Under the pieces are notes generated by a model that saw nothing but the letters and a program-made list of their open reading frames with translations, did no database searches and was not told the origin of the DNA. DNA of 64,000 nt from a virus. The position numbers and the translations under genes are program-made. Shown here one piece after another: positions 35,415-43,448 of the stretch (positions are counted from its first letter, which is position 1; every line of letters begins with the position of its first letter). The stretch covers positions 1 through 64,000 of IMG/VR virus record IMGVR_UViG_3300045996_001613, one strand, 5' to 3'.

Positions 35415-36086
35415 GTGCGCTACGCATTCTTCGGAAAGATGGGAAGCGGTAAGACTACCGCTGCTCAGTACCTCGTAGAGGAGCACGGCTTCAAACGCGT
35501 ATCCTTTGCGTCTCCTCTCAAGAAGATAGGAGAGCTAAAGGACATTCTCGTCCCCGACATGTACTACGATTGGCTGTACAAGTGGGCGATGGACCTTCTG
35601 CCCGACCGGGTATACGGCATGCATTTTACCGGATGGATGGAGGGTAAAAGCACGCGGGAGTGGCTAGTGGATAGGTGGATCGAGGACTTCCAAGAGTCCA
35701 AGGACACACGTGAACTACTCCAACGCATCGGCACCGACTCCGGTCGGAAGGCCAACCCGGAGATCTGGATCAACTACTTCGCGAGACACCTGCCTGATGG
35801 CAACCTCGTGGTAGATGATCTCAGGTTCCTCAACGAGGCGCAGGCACTCCGGGACCTGTCGTTCAAGCTGATCAAGCTAGAGCAGCCCGAAGAGGATCGC
35901 GTCGTACGCCTCGCGACGAGGGACGGGTTCTTCGACCCGGCTACGCAGGGCCACGCCAGCGAGACAGAGTTGTCCAACATCGAGGCCGACGCAGCCATCT
36001 TCAATGACAGGTACCTCGACCTCGACCAGTTCCATGCCGTGCTGGACGAGTTGGTACGGACCCGTCACGTACACGTTGGGGCCTAA
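35415..36086 (+). CDS. Deoxynucleoside monophosphate kinase
   Basis: 223 residues from GTG 35415 (AGGAGGTAGCA). The P-loop GKMGSGKT (residues 7-14) opens the protein; KRVSFASPLK and ELLQRIGTDSGRKANPEIWI match the dNMP kinase substrate and lid region seen in T4 gp1-like and phage kinases, and VVDDLRFLNEAQAL carries the Walker B-like acidic residues. It would phosphorylate dNMPs for phage DNA synthesis, next to a nucleotidase and the replication genes. Confidence 0.85.
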   Translation: MRYAFFGKMGSGKTTAAQYLVEEHGFKRVSFASPLKKIGELKDILVPDMYYDWLYKWAMDLLPDRVYGMHFTGWMEGKSTREWLVDRWIEDFQESKDTRELLQRIGTDSGRKANPEIWINYFARHLPDGNLVVDDLRFLNEAQALRDLSFKLIKLEQPEEDRVVRLATRDGFFDPATQGHASETELSNIEADAAIFNDRYLDLDQFHAVLDELVRTRHVHVGA

Positions 36087-36087
36087 C

Positions 36088-36711
36088 ATGCACATCCTAG
36101 GGATGGACATAGACAGCACAATCTGGGACTCCACCCTGTTCTATCACGACGCTCTTGAGGACATGGGTTATCCGAGGCTGTCACACGAGGACTTCATCTC
36201 ATGGGACTACCACTTCGACCGCTTTCCTCGCGAGGTAGTGTTGGAGATGTTTCGCCGTGCTCTCGATCCGAGCCGTCTGGACGAACGCCCCCTCTATCCC
36301 CATGTAGTAGAGGCGATACGTACGCTACGTGAAGACGTAGGGGTACAGATACACTTCATCACCCACAACGCGGAGCCTGACGCTCTGCGTACGCCGCTAA
36401 AGAAATGGCTCGCGGGGCGATTTGGGGGAGACGTGGGCCTCAGTACGTTCCACTTAAAGACGCCCAAGCTGCGTAAGCTGAACCAACTTGGGGCATTTGG
36501 CATGGTAGACGACAAGCCCGCATTCGCGGTCGAGGTCGCGGACGCGGGTCTCTGGTCCGCGTCCAAGGTACATCCGTACAACAAAGACGTTGTGCTGAAG
36601 GACGACAGGATCTTCGCCTTTAACGATTGGAGGGAGGTACCGTATGCGGTAGCACTCGCGATTGAGGGACGTGCGATACAGCAACTACAGACCATAGGAG
36701 GTCGAACATGA
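36088..36711 (+). CDS. HAD-family 5'-nucleotidase
   Basis: 207 residues from ATG 36088. Motif I GMDIDSTIWDST (nucleophile Asp7, acid Asp9), motif II-like IHFITHNAEP, and motif IV-like GMVDDKPAF fit deoxyribonucleotidases of the HAD superfamily. With the adjacent dNMP kinase it could tune nucleotide pools. It overlaps the next gene by 4 bases. Confidence 0.75.
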   Translation: MHILGMDIDSTIWDSTLFYHDALEDMGYPRLSHEDFISWDYHFDRFPREVVLEMFRRALDPSRLDERPLYPHVVEAIRTLREDVGVQIHFITHNAEPDALRTPLKKWLAGRFGGDVGLSTFHLKTPKLRKLNQLGAFGMVDDKPAFAVEVADAGLWSASKVHPYNKDVVLKDDRIFAFNDWREVPYAVALAIEGRAIQQLQTIGGRT

Positions 36712-37079
36712 GCACGACATTGACGACAGAGATAGAGGCGCAGGGGCTCGTCGCGGATACCGCGAGGGTCCTGGACTCGGTGAACGACGGATGGTGGAGG
36801 CGCATGAAGGACACGGGTCCGGGGTTCTCCGTCTTCTCCGCGGATAACTGCCCCTTACAGCAGATCTACGGAAGCTACATAGTAGGCCGCGAGGTACTGG
36901 AGGAGCAGCACGGCGTAGATCCGTCCCTGCTGCAGGGCACCGTATGTGCGCATTATGAAGATCCGTGGTTCGTCGAAGCGTGGCGCGAGGAGATCGCCAA
37001 GCGCAACAAAGAAGACGAGGTTCACGCGCTTACCACCGAGGAGGCGGAGGAACGCGAACTAGTCCTCGCGACTAGATAA
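36708..37079 (+). CDS. Hypothetical 123-residue protein
   Basis: GGAGGTCGAAC precedes ATG 36708. VLDSVNDGWWRRMKDTGPGF, SADNCPLQQIYGSYIVGREV and CAHYEDPWFVEAWREEIAKR. Aromatic and acidic. This pattern (G-W..R.N....SGY.CVL.Q) is seen in small phage proteins of unknown role. Last gene before a strong hairpin. Confidence 0.6.
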   Translation: MSTTLTTEIEAQGLVADTARVLDSVNDGWWRRMKDTGPGFSVFSADNCPLQQIYGSYIVGREVLEEQHGVDPSLLQGTVCAHYEDPWFVEAWREEIAKRNKEDEVHALTTEEAEERELVLATR

Positions 37080-37096
37080 TACGATAGCCGATAGTT

Positions 37097-37140
37097 AGTG
37101 GGGTCGGGGGCTTGGTCGCCCCGCAACAGCCGACCCCACT
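37097..37140 (+). terminator. Strong hairpin before the replication genes
   Basis: AGTGGGGTCGG (37097-37107) and CCGACCCCACT (37130-37140) pair perfectly; GGGC/GCCC pair inside. GCTTTAG follows, so a rho-independent terminator is possible though the U-run is weak. Alternatively it is a structured leader. Confidence 0.65.
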
Positions 37141-37166
37141 GCTTTAGCGATCCATAAAGGAGGACC

Positions 37167-37844
37167 GTGGCTTCTGAGGGGTACTACACCAAATTCTCGA
37201 ACTACGTCTTCGATCACATCATGCCCGAGTTGAGCCCCGCGGCTTTCAAGGTACTGATGTTCATCATACGCAGGACCCTCGGCTGGAGAAAGGAGTGCGA
37301 CGAGATCTCCTATTCTCAGTTCATGGAGGGCACCGGCATCGGATCGGAGCACACCATCAAGAAGGCTATAGACGAACTAGATAGCAAGGGCTACATCAAG
37401 GTAGACCGCGACCGGGGTGTGAGTAATTTCTACTCAATTAATACTCAAGTTTTGAGTGTCACGACCACTGTAGAAAGTGCAGAGGATACCACTGCACAAA
37501 GTGCAGAGGATGGCGGGGGGACCTCTGCAGAAAGTGCAGACACAAAAGAAAGTGGTAGGAAACCTTCGGTTTCCAACGATGAAGACATAGCTGTGACCGA
37601 GTTGCAGCGATGCGATAAGTTCCCCGATGAATACAAACCCAACATCCAGATGATCAGGCGCATTGCAAAGGATTACCCAAAGGTGAACGTAATCATGGCC
37701 GTGTCCTCCGCGGTCAACGCGATAGACGAGGGGGAAAAAGTACGTAGTCCCTACGGATTCCTGCGGTATTATTTCAAGAGAGAAGATGCGCTAAGAAAGA
37801 AATCATGGGAGGAACAGTACGCTGATGCAAACATCGTCAACTAA
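37167..37844 (+). CDS. Replication initiator (phage O / DnaD-like)
   Basis: 225 residues from GTG 37167 (AAAGGAGGACC). The N-terminal winged helix (YYTKFSNYVFDHIMPELSPA; LMFIIRRTLGWRKECDEISY; HTIKKAIDELDSKGYIKVDR) matches lambda O-type initiators. A flexible repetitive linker (residues ~98-130, with SAED/SAES units) precedes a C-terminal domain (MIRRIAKDYPKVNVIMAVSS). It is followed at once by the helicase gene, the O-P-like layout. Confidence 0.85.
   Translation: MASEGYYTKFSNYVFDHIMPELSPAAFKVLMFIIRRTLGWRKECDEISYSQFMEGTGIGSEHTIKKAIDELDSKGYIKVDRDRGVSNFYSINTQVLSVTTTVESAEDTTAQSAEDGGGTSAESADTKESGRKPSVSNDEDIAVTELQRCDKFPDEYKPNIQMIRRIAKDYPKVNVIMAVSSAVNAIDEGEKVRSPYGFLRYYFKREDALRKKSWEEQYADANIVN
37420..37560 (+). 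other. Probable replication origin inside the initiator gene
   Basis: Three exact AAAGTGCAGA iterons (37474-37483, 37498-37507, 37531-37540) lie in the linker of the initiator gene, each part of a CTGCA-AAA-GTGCAG-like palindrome. An AT-rich stretch with repeated ACTCAA/TTGAGT (37421-37458) precedes them. Lambda ori has the same arrangement within gene O. Confidence 0.65.
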
Positions 37845-37849
37845 CTGCT

Positions 37850-39166
37850 ATGCCTGATCGACCCTCGTTCCGCCACAACCTAGACGCCGAAGACTACATC
37901 CTCGGAGCCATGATCACCAATCAGGGTATCCGCAAGCAGGCACTATCGGAGATGACACCCAAGGACTTCTACTCCGAGCAGAACCGCAACATCTTCATCG
38001 CCCTCACCGGACTGCATCAGTCCTCTCCGACCGTATCCGGTTGGGTAAACCCGAGAGATCTGGCCCTCGACAGCGTAGACGCGAGGAAGGTTGCGAACCT
38101 CATGGCCGCAGAGCCCTCGACGATCCGGTGGCGCGACTCCATGCAAGAGGTACGGCGACTCTCACAGATCCGGGATCTGGCTACCAATATGGCCGGTCTC
38201 AGCAAGGCGCTGATGGAGGAGGAGGACCCCGAGGCCATCGCGTCACGCTTCATGGGTACCCTAGAGGGACTGTTGTCCGGATCGCTGGCGCAGGGTGCCG
38301 AACACATATCAACGAAAACGCCGGCCTTTCTTGAGATTGCCAAGGAGGTACGAGAGAAGAAGGGACTCGTCGGCATACCCTCTCGTTTGCCTATACTCGA
38401 TAGGCATCTTCGGGGCTTCCGTCAAGGACACAACGTAGTGGTAGGAGCCCGCAGCGGACACGGCAAGACCACGCTCGCGACCACCATCGTCAAGAACGTC
38501 GCCTTACAGGGATACCGAGTGCTCGTGCAGTCTACGGAAATGACCCACGAGCAGTACATCGAACTCTTGGCCTGCGCCCATGCCAACGTATCCGAGCAGC
38601 AGTGGCAAGATGGCGAGATCAATGACGCCAAGTGGCGGCAGATCGAGAAGGCCACCGAGAAGCTAAATGACCTAGCCATCTATACCGACGACTACGCAGG
38701 AGCCACGCCCGACATGCTACGTCGCAACATCGTACGTGTGCAGCCTGACCTCGTGGTCATAGACTACCTACAGCGCATGAAGCTACCCCATACCCTCCGC
38801 GGACGGAGTGAGTACGAGGATGTCAGTACCCTGTCACTGGAAGTGGATCGGCTGAAGGGGATCTACAATGTGCCGCTGATCACCGTAGTGCAGTTGAGCC
38901 GCAAGTCGGAGGACCGCGATGATCACAGGCCCAGGATTTCCGATATCCGTTCCTCGGGACAGATCGAGCAGGATGCGAACACCATCCTACTGCTACATCG
39001 TCCGTCCAAGTATGACGAGGATGCGCCCTCTGATATGTCCATGCTGGAATGTGTGAAGAATCGCAGAGGTGCAGAGGACTGGACGATAAAGTTATACAAG
39101 CCCGGAGGCGTGCCGTTCTTGACCGACGATAAGGGAAGGGGTGTAGGGTATGGCGCTGAGTATTAA
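37850..39166 (+). CDS. dnaB: Replicative DNA helicase, DnaB family
   Basis: 438 residues. The N-terminal domain (DAEDYILGAMITNQGIRKQA) is typical of DnaB. Walker A GARSGHGKT (199-207), the TEMTHEQYIELL segment, Walker B VVIDYLQRMK, and the later VVQLSRKSEDRDDHRP and RSSGQIEQDANTILLLHR follow in the family order. It unwinds DNA at the fork, loaded by the initiator next door. Confidence 0.93.
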   Translation: MPDRPSFRHNLDAEDYILGAMITNQGIRKQALSEMTPKDFYSEQNRNIFIALTGLHQSSPTVSGWVNPRDLALDSVDARKVANLMAAEPSTIRWRDSMQEVRRLSQIRDLATNMAGLSKALMEEEDPEAIASRFMGTLEGLLSGSLAQGAEHISTKTPAFLEIAKEVREKKGLVGIPSRLPILDRHLRGFRQGHNVVVGARSGHGKTTLATTIVKNVALQGYRVLVQSTEMTHEQYIELLACAHANVSEQQWQDGEINDAKWRQIEKATEKLNDLAIYTDDYAGATPDMLRRNIVRVQPDLVVIDYLQRMKLPHTLRGRSEYEDVSTLSLEVDRLKGIYNVPLITVVQLSRKSEDRDDHRPRISDIRSSGQIEQDANTILLLHRPSKYDEDAPSDMSMLECVKNRRGAEDWTIKLYKPGGVPFLTDDKGRGVGYGAEY

Positions 39167-39413
39167 GATAGACCCACAGGAGGTATGGAGTAGGATCTAT
39201 GAGGAGTACTGGCGCAAGTTCTCCGAGATATCCGACGTCTCCCTTGTAGAAGACGAGGACCTACAAGGGGCAATGAGGGACGCGATGATGTCCATGACAC
39301 CCGAGTGGAAGGGAATAGAGACGCACGAGGATCTGGCCTCGACGATCTTCGACACGAGAGAAGTGATGGAGTTGACACTGAAGACGCAAAGGAGTAAGCG
39401 GCATGCGAGTTAA
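39150..39413 (+). CDS. Hypothetical 87-residue protein
   Basis: Overlaps the helicase by 17 bases. Helical and acidic (EVWSRIYEEYWRKFSEISDV; MRDAMMSMTPEWKGIETHED). Possibly a helicase partner by position only. Overlaps the next gene by 11 bases. Confidence 0.55.
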   Translation: MALSIKIDPQEVWSRIYEEYWRKFSEISDVSLVEDEDLQGAMRDAMMSMTPEWKGIETHEDLASTIFDTREVMELTLKTQRSKRHAS

Positions 39414-39783
39414 GCCACACCTGAAGTACAACGACACGCAGGCAAGGTGCTCGTCCTGCAAACAGTGGAAGGATCACGACTGCTTCTACCAGCGACACAT
39501 AGGCGACACCGGACCTCCCGTATGGCCGCGGTGCAAGAAGTGCCGGGGCGTCGAGGAGGGCAAGTACCGTCCTAGCAAGAAGGATGCACAGAAGCCTAGT
39601 CCGGGTCTATGCGCGAATGGGACAGACTGCGTATGGTTTGAGCAGTTGGAGCAGCCAGCCCCCCTGCGTAAAACGGGTCGAGTGCACAACGTATGCGAGT
39701 CCTGCAACAGCCGCCGCATAGAAGGAGATGTCGCGAAGGCGCAGGAGAAAGCAGAGAAGGCTAAAAGGGCACAAAGGTATTGA
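39403..39783 (+). CDS. Cys-rich zinc-finger protein
   Basis: 126 residues. ARCSSCKQWKDHDCFYQRHI, then RCKKCRG gives the CxxCKxxK...F...CKxC pattern of phage zinc modules; CANGTDC and NVCESCNSRRIEG add a second set. The tail is a basic/Ala helix (AKAQEKAEKAKRAQRY). The first module is common ahead of endonuclease VII-type domains, but the nuclease part is missing here. Confidence 0.65.
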   Translation: MRVKPHLKYNDTQARCSSCKQWKDHDCFYQRHIGDTGPPVWPRCKKCRGVEEGKYRPSKKDAQKPSPGLCANGTDCVWFEQLEQPAPLRKTGRVHNVCESCNSRRIEGDVAKAQEKAEKAKRAQRY

Positions 39784-39808
39784 GTAAAGGCGGAGTCAAT
39801 GGTATAAT
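39780..39808 (+). promoter_or_regulatory. SSB promoter TTGAGT-N17-TGGTATAAT
   Basis: TTGAGT (39780-39785) and a perfect TATAAT (39803-39808) with TGG extension; a GTCAATGG element fills the spacer. The predicted start is at or next to ATG 39816. Confidence 0.75.
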
Positions 39809-39815
39809 GCTCTGC

Positions 39816-39854
39816 ATGGTACGAAGCGACAGAAAGGATTACGCACTATGGTGA
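39816..39854 (+). CDS. 12-residue leader peptide upstream of ssb
   Basis: MVRSDRKDYALW. Its ATG is at the predicted transcript start and its stop overlaps the ssb start by 7 bases, so it could couple ssb translation to a leaderless initiation event. Very short, so called with caution. Confidence 0.35.
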   Translation: MVRSDRKDYALW

Positions 39855-40234
39855 GTTTCAACCGTACCGTTCTCGCCGGGAACTTGACTCGTGACCCCGA
39901 GTTAAGGCACACCAAGGACGGCGTCGCCGTCGTCAACTTGGGACTGGCAGTCAACAGGGTCCGGTCGAAGAATGAGGAAGTGGACTTCTTCGACGTGACG
40001 GCTTGGAGAGAGTTGGCCGAGACAATCGCCAACTACAAGAAGAAGGGTGATCCCATCCTCCTTGAGGGCCGTCTGCAGTACCGTACGTGGGAGGACAAGG
40101 ACACCGGGGCCAAGCGGTCCAAGGTGGACGTTGTTGCCGACTCCGTACAGTTCCTCGGTCGAGGCGGAGCCGCGGAGGATAGCGGCAACGACACGACGGT
40201 GGATGAATCCGACTTTGAGGACATTCCCTTCTAG
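39848..40234 (+). CDS. ssb: Single-stranded DNA-binding protein
   Basis: 128 residues. OB fold: FNRTVLAGNLTRDPELRHTK, then VDFFDVTAWRELAETIANYK and ILLEGRLQYRTWEDKDTGAK. The acidic tip DFEDIPF is the classical C-terminal protein-interaction motif. AAAGGA lies nine bases before ATG 39848. Followed by an intrinsic terminator. Confidence 0.93.
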   Translation: MVSFNRTVLAGNLTRDPELRHTKDGVAVVNLGLAVNRVRSKNEEVDFFDVTAWRELAETIANYKKKGDPILLEGRLQYRTWEDKDTGAKRSKVDVVADSVQFLGRGGAAEDSGNDTTVDESDFEDIPF

Positions 40235-40272
40235 GCGGACAGGGACCGTGGACCTCACACGTAGGTTGGATT

Positions 40273-40303
40273 GGGCGACGCTACTTCCTTGCGTCGCCCC
40301 TTT
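40273..40303 (+). terminator. Terminator after ssb
   Basis: GGGCGACGC (40273-40281) and GCGTCGCCC (40291-40299) followed by CTTTGC. The stem is strong, the U-run short. Confidence 0.65.
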
Positions 40304-40318
40304 GCTATTGGAGGACAG

Positions 40319-40498
40319 TTGAGTAAGAAGCGCAACGGAATCAGGATCTTGCCTATCGGGTTGAAATGGCAGAGCATCATCGCGACGGACGCAGTAATGA
40401 CCCTGCGGGGCAAGAAGGGCTACGCGATTCCTCTCATCACGTTGGGAGACTATGGGATAGTCCTTATGAGCCAGAAGAAGAAACATCGCAATGCATAG
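40319..40498 (+). CDS. Hypothetical 59-residue basic protein
   Basis: TTG 40319 is preceded by ATTGGAGGACAG, the best ribosome site in the frame. KKRNGIRILPIGLKWQSIIA, then YAIPLITLGDYGIVLMSQKK: basic ends and a beta core. Not recognised. Confidence 0.55.
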   Translation: MSKKRNGIRILPIGLKWQSIIATDAVMTLRGKKGYAIPLITLGDYGIVLMSQKKKHRNA

Positions 40499-40751
40499 GC
40501 CACTGCCGATTACGCCCCTTGGGGCCGTGTGGATCGGACTGTACAACGCTACCATTTGCTCCGACCTCCGTTCCGCGGGGGCCTCGGACGTTGTAGAGGT
40601 TCTACCTCCGGGCCACGAACTGTCTATAGGGGAAGTGCAGGAGATTCTTGTCTCGCTGTGGGAAGATGGTTGGTTGCGGCTATATCAGATAGACCACTCG
40701 GGGGAACTTATGTTCTGTTTTCTTAGCACCCCCGATCCTGTTCATGTCTAA
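40491..40751 (+). CDS. Hypothetical 86-residue protein
   Basis: ITPLGAVWIGLYNATICSDL, then GHELSIGEVQEILVSLWEDG and YQIDHSGELMFCF: a possible small winged helix. Overlaps both neighbours by 8 bases. Confidence 0.55.
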   Translation: MHRPLPITPLGAVWIGLYNATICSDLRSAGASDVVEVLPPGHELSIGEVQEILVSLWEDGWLRLYQIDHSGELMFCFLSTPDPVHV

Positions 40752-41727
40752 ACTCACACACCTAGACCTCTTCGCGGGTATCGCGGGGTTTACATATGGG
40801 TTTGAACGTGCTGGATTAGAGACCGTCGGGTTCTCCGAGATTGACAATTTGCCCAACAGGGTACTAGCTCGTCGATATCCGGGGATTCGCAACGAAGGAG
40901 ACATACATGGAATGGACGGCAGAGACTACCGAGGGGTCGACATCGTCACCTTCGGATCGCCGTGCCAAGACTTCTCACTGGCAGGAGAGCGCCGTGGACT
41001 TGACGGAGGTAAAAGCGGCATCCTACGCGAAGCCCTCCGAATCGTTCGCGACGCCCGACCACGACTCGCTATTTGGGAGAACGTCCCCGGTGCCCTTACC
41101 TCTAACAAGCGATGGGACTTTGCTGCCGTACTCGACGCGCTGGCTGAACTCGGGGCGATGGACATCGCGTGGCGAGTCTTGGACGCGCAATTCTTCGGAG
41201 TCCCCCAGCGTCGTAAGAGAGTCTTCCTTGTCGCGGATTTTGCAGGATTCCGTGCCGAGAAAATACTTTTTGACTCCAGTCGGAGCCCGCGGCCTACTCG
41301 CACGGTCCGAGCGCAGGGGCAAGAAATTGCCGGTACTCTTGGTGGAGGCTCTGGAGATCGCGGCTGGGCACCGGACACCGACCGAATGACGTTTATACCC
41401 GTGGGCACGCGCAACGGGGAGCAGAAGTTCATCGTGGAGGACGAGTCCCTACCCATCGCGATACACCTGACGCAGGACCCCATACATGGATACATTGCGC
41501 CGTGCATGTCCGCGGGAAATAAGCAGGGCTGCGCTACCATCGGGGTCTTCGACGGTGTAGGAGTGCGTCGACTCACGCCTCTGGAATGCGAGAGGCTGCA
41601 GGGCTTCCCGGATGGGTGGACCGATGTGGACGGGGCCAAGGACAATAAGAGATACAAAGCCCTCGGAAATGCTGTGTCTCCGGCGCAAACGACGTGGCTA
41701 GGGGAGCAGGTGGCACATGCCCTATAG
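40744..41727 (+). CDS. DNA (cytosine-5) methyltransferase
   Basis: 327 residues with the complete motif set: I (HLDLFAGIAGFTYGFERAGL), IV with catalytic Cys74 (TFGSPCQDFSLAG), VI (IWENVPG), VIII (VPQRRKRVFLVADF), a target domain, and IX-X (LTPLECERLQGFPDGWT; YKALGNAVSP). Full-length orphan enzyme with no restriction endonuclease adjacent; probably protects phage DNA from host restriction. Confidence 0.93.
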   Translation: MSKLTHLDLFAGIAGFTYGFERAGLETVGFSEIDNLPNRVLARRYPGIRNEGDIHGMDGRDYRGVDIVTFGSPCQDFSLAGERRGLDGGKSGILREALRIVRDARPRLAIWENVPGALTSNKRWDFAAVLDALAELGAMDIAWRVLDAQFFGVPQRRKRVFLVADFAGFRAEKILFDSSRSPRPTRTVRAQGQEIAGTLGGGSGDRGWAPDTDRMTFIPVGTRNGEQKFIVEDESLPIAIHLTQDPIHGYIAPCMSAGNKQGCATIGVFDGVGVRRLTPLECERLQGFPDGWTDVDGAKDNKRYKALGNAVSPAQTTWLGEQVAHAL

Positions 41728-42484
41728 TCGCGGTAAGCCCCTGATACAGATGTGGACCGACGGGTCGGTGCAGAAGCAGCACGGCCCCGGCGGGTACGGG
41801 GTGGTGATCCGATCCGGGTCCTACTACAACGAGACCTCAGGGGGTATGGGTTCCGCAACGAGTCAGCGTATGGAGCTAGTCGCGGCGTACGAGGGCATCA
41901 GGTTTGTCGAGTCCCTGTCTAGGTCAGGCGGCGTGCAGCAGATCGAGGTGCGCTCGGACAGCAAGTACCTCGTCGAGCAGATCTACTCGCCCAAGGTATT
42001 GAGACTCTACCAAGATGGCAGCTTGCATACTATTGCTAACGGGGACATGTGGGACAAGCTGTTGCAGCTACGCCAGTTCCACAACATCGAGTGGATCAAG
42101 GTCCCCGGACACGCGGGCATCGAGGAAAACGAGAGAGCACACGAACTGGCAAGAGAAGCGGTAGAATCAATAGTAGAGAAGACGAGGCTAGAGAAAGAGA
42201 AGGAGCAGAAGGATGTTGACCACGGTCGCAGCCTATATCGCTACATTGTGGAGAAGGGGATTGAAGATCCCGCGAAGGTCACAGCGACAAATCCTCGCAA
42301 CAAGAGAAGAGAAGAGGCGAAACTTCTCAATGTTCTTGGACCCGATGCTCATGTCCTTTTCTCCACCACCATCACAAAGAAGGCACTATGGCAGGGATAC
42401 GGGAAGCAGGGGAATCAGAGCAAGTATCCGCCGATGGATGTCGTAAGTATATGGGATGTACAACCGATCAAGGAGTGGGAGTGA
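41717..42484 (+). CDS. Ribonuclease HI with C-terminal extension
   Basis: 255 residues. MWTDGSVQKQHGPGGYGVVI (first Asp), SQRMELVAAYEG (Glu), EVRSDSKYLVEQI (second Asp) and WIKVPGHAGIEENERAHELA fit RNase HI. The fourth catalytic position, Asp in ERCDELA of E. coli, is His here. A charged linker and an extra domain of about 90 residues follow (PPMDVVSIWDVQPIKEWE at the end). Likely removes RNA primers. Confidence 0.85.
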   Translation: MPYSRGKPLIQMWTDGSVQKQHGPGGYGVVIRSGSYYNETSGGMGSATSQRMELVAAYEGIRFVESLSRSGGVQQIEVRSDSKYLVEQIYSPKVLRLYQDGSLHTIANGDMWDKLLQLRQFHNIEWIKVPGHAGIEENERAHELAREAVESIVEKTRLEKEKEQKDVDHGRSLYRYIVEKGIEDPAKVTATNPRNKRREEAKLLNVLGPDAHVLFSTTITKKALWQGYGKQGNQSKYPPMDVVSIWDVQPIKEWE

Positions 42485-42735
42485 CAGACAAACAGGATAA
42501 GGCGAGAGTCAGGGCAGAGGAAGAGGCTGAGATCCTAGCAGCCCAAGCCGAGCAGGAGAGGGAGCAGATCGAGCAAGAGTATCGAGACCTCGCAAGGTAC
42601 ACCATGGTGTACTTCAACGCTCTGCTAACCTTTGGAGCCAAGCGTAGGGATATCATGATTTGTATGCTTGGCTTCCTTAACGAGGAGATCAAGCAGGTGC
42701 ATGACCGACGTCGCGAGCGTCTGGAGGACGAGTGA
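42481..42735 (+). CDS. Coiled-coil protein
   Basis: 84 residues, GTGA overlap. ARVRAEEEAEILAAQAEQER is a strong coiled coil; then a hydrophobic helix (YTMVYFNALLTFGAKRRDIM). Not recognised. Confidence 0.55.
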   Translation: MTDKQDKARVRAEEEAEILAAQAEQEREQIEQEYRDLARYTMVYFNALLTFGAKRRDIMICMLGFLNEEIKQVHDRRRERLEDE

Positions 42736-42977
42736 TCGAGACACAAGATGTGTACAACGCGGGCGTGCCGGAAGGAGGGGCGACAGATCTGGCTATGAAT
42801 CTGGCGAAGGAGATGTCCGAACGTGGCGTAAGCGACGGGGCTGTGGTAAAGAGGATCATGGAGATCTTAGAGAACCCCTCTGAGGGATTCCTGAGTGGAC
42901 CGTGGGAAGCGCAAATGTTTGCGCGTGAGATATGGGACTTGAAGCGTACAGGGCGCTTCACAACAGAAGGGACGTAG
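42732..42977 (+). CDS. Hypothetical 81-residue protein
   Basis: GTG 42732, overlap with previous stop. DLAMNLAKEMSERGVSDGAV, then VVKRIMEILENPSEGFLSGP: helical. Not recognised. Confidence 0.55.
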   Translation: MIETQDVYNAGVPEGGATDLAMNLAKEMSERGVSDGAVVKRIMEILENPSEGFLSGPWEAQMFAREIWDLKRTGRFTTEGT

Positions 42978-42978
42978 C

Positions 42979-43446
42979 ATGAGGGTTAGCAAGGAAAAAC
43001 TCGAGAATCAGGGCGTGTGGGCTGAGGGGCTAGGCCCGGAGTATGACGACTACAAGGAGATGTTCGCGCTGGACAACCTCGTGGACGTGTTCACCGGGGA
43101 GCAGTTGAAGGGCAGGCTGCACCAGAAGGTCGAGGAGGGAAAGAAGGGATGGGACGATCCGGAAACGGACTACGACTTTGAGGCTCTGATATCTCAAGCC
43201 GCGGGAGCCGGTAAGTGGGTAGACGTAGCGGTGTACGCCATGCTCGCATGGAATGACGAGCAGCCCGACGAGGATATATCGCCGCAAGACCTACCGGCGC
43301 AGCCTGATGGACCCGAGACCTTCGCGGGAGCGTCCCCGCCGGTTAGCTTTGACGGCGACGGCACCGCGATACGGGGGCTTGAAGCTCGTCCTGAGGGGAT
43401 AGAGAACGAGGCGGAGGGTCCTGGGGGCAGGTCTCGGGGTCACTAG
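42979..43446 (+). CDS. Hypothetical acidic protein
   Basis: 155 residues. A folded N-terminal part (EMFALDNLVDVFTGEQLKGR; ALISQAAGAGKWVDVAVYAM) and a disordered acidic, Pro/Gly-rich tail. Precedes the RNA ligase gene by two bases. Not recognised. Confidence 0.55.
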   Translation: MRVSKEKLENQGVWAEGLGPEYDDYKEMFALDNLVDVFTGEQLKGRLHQKVEEGKKGWDDPETDYDFEALISQAAGAGKWVDVAVYAMLAWNDEQPDEDISPQDLPAQPDGPETFAGASPPVSFDGDGTAIRGLEARPEGIENEAEGPGGRSRGH

Positions 43447-43448
43447 TC

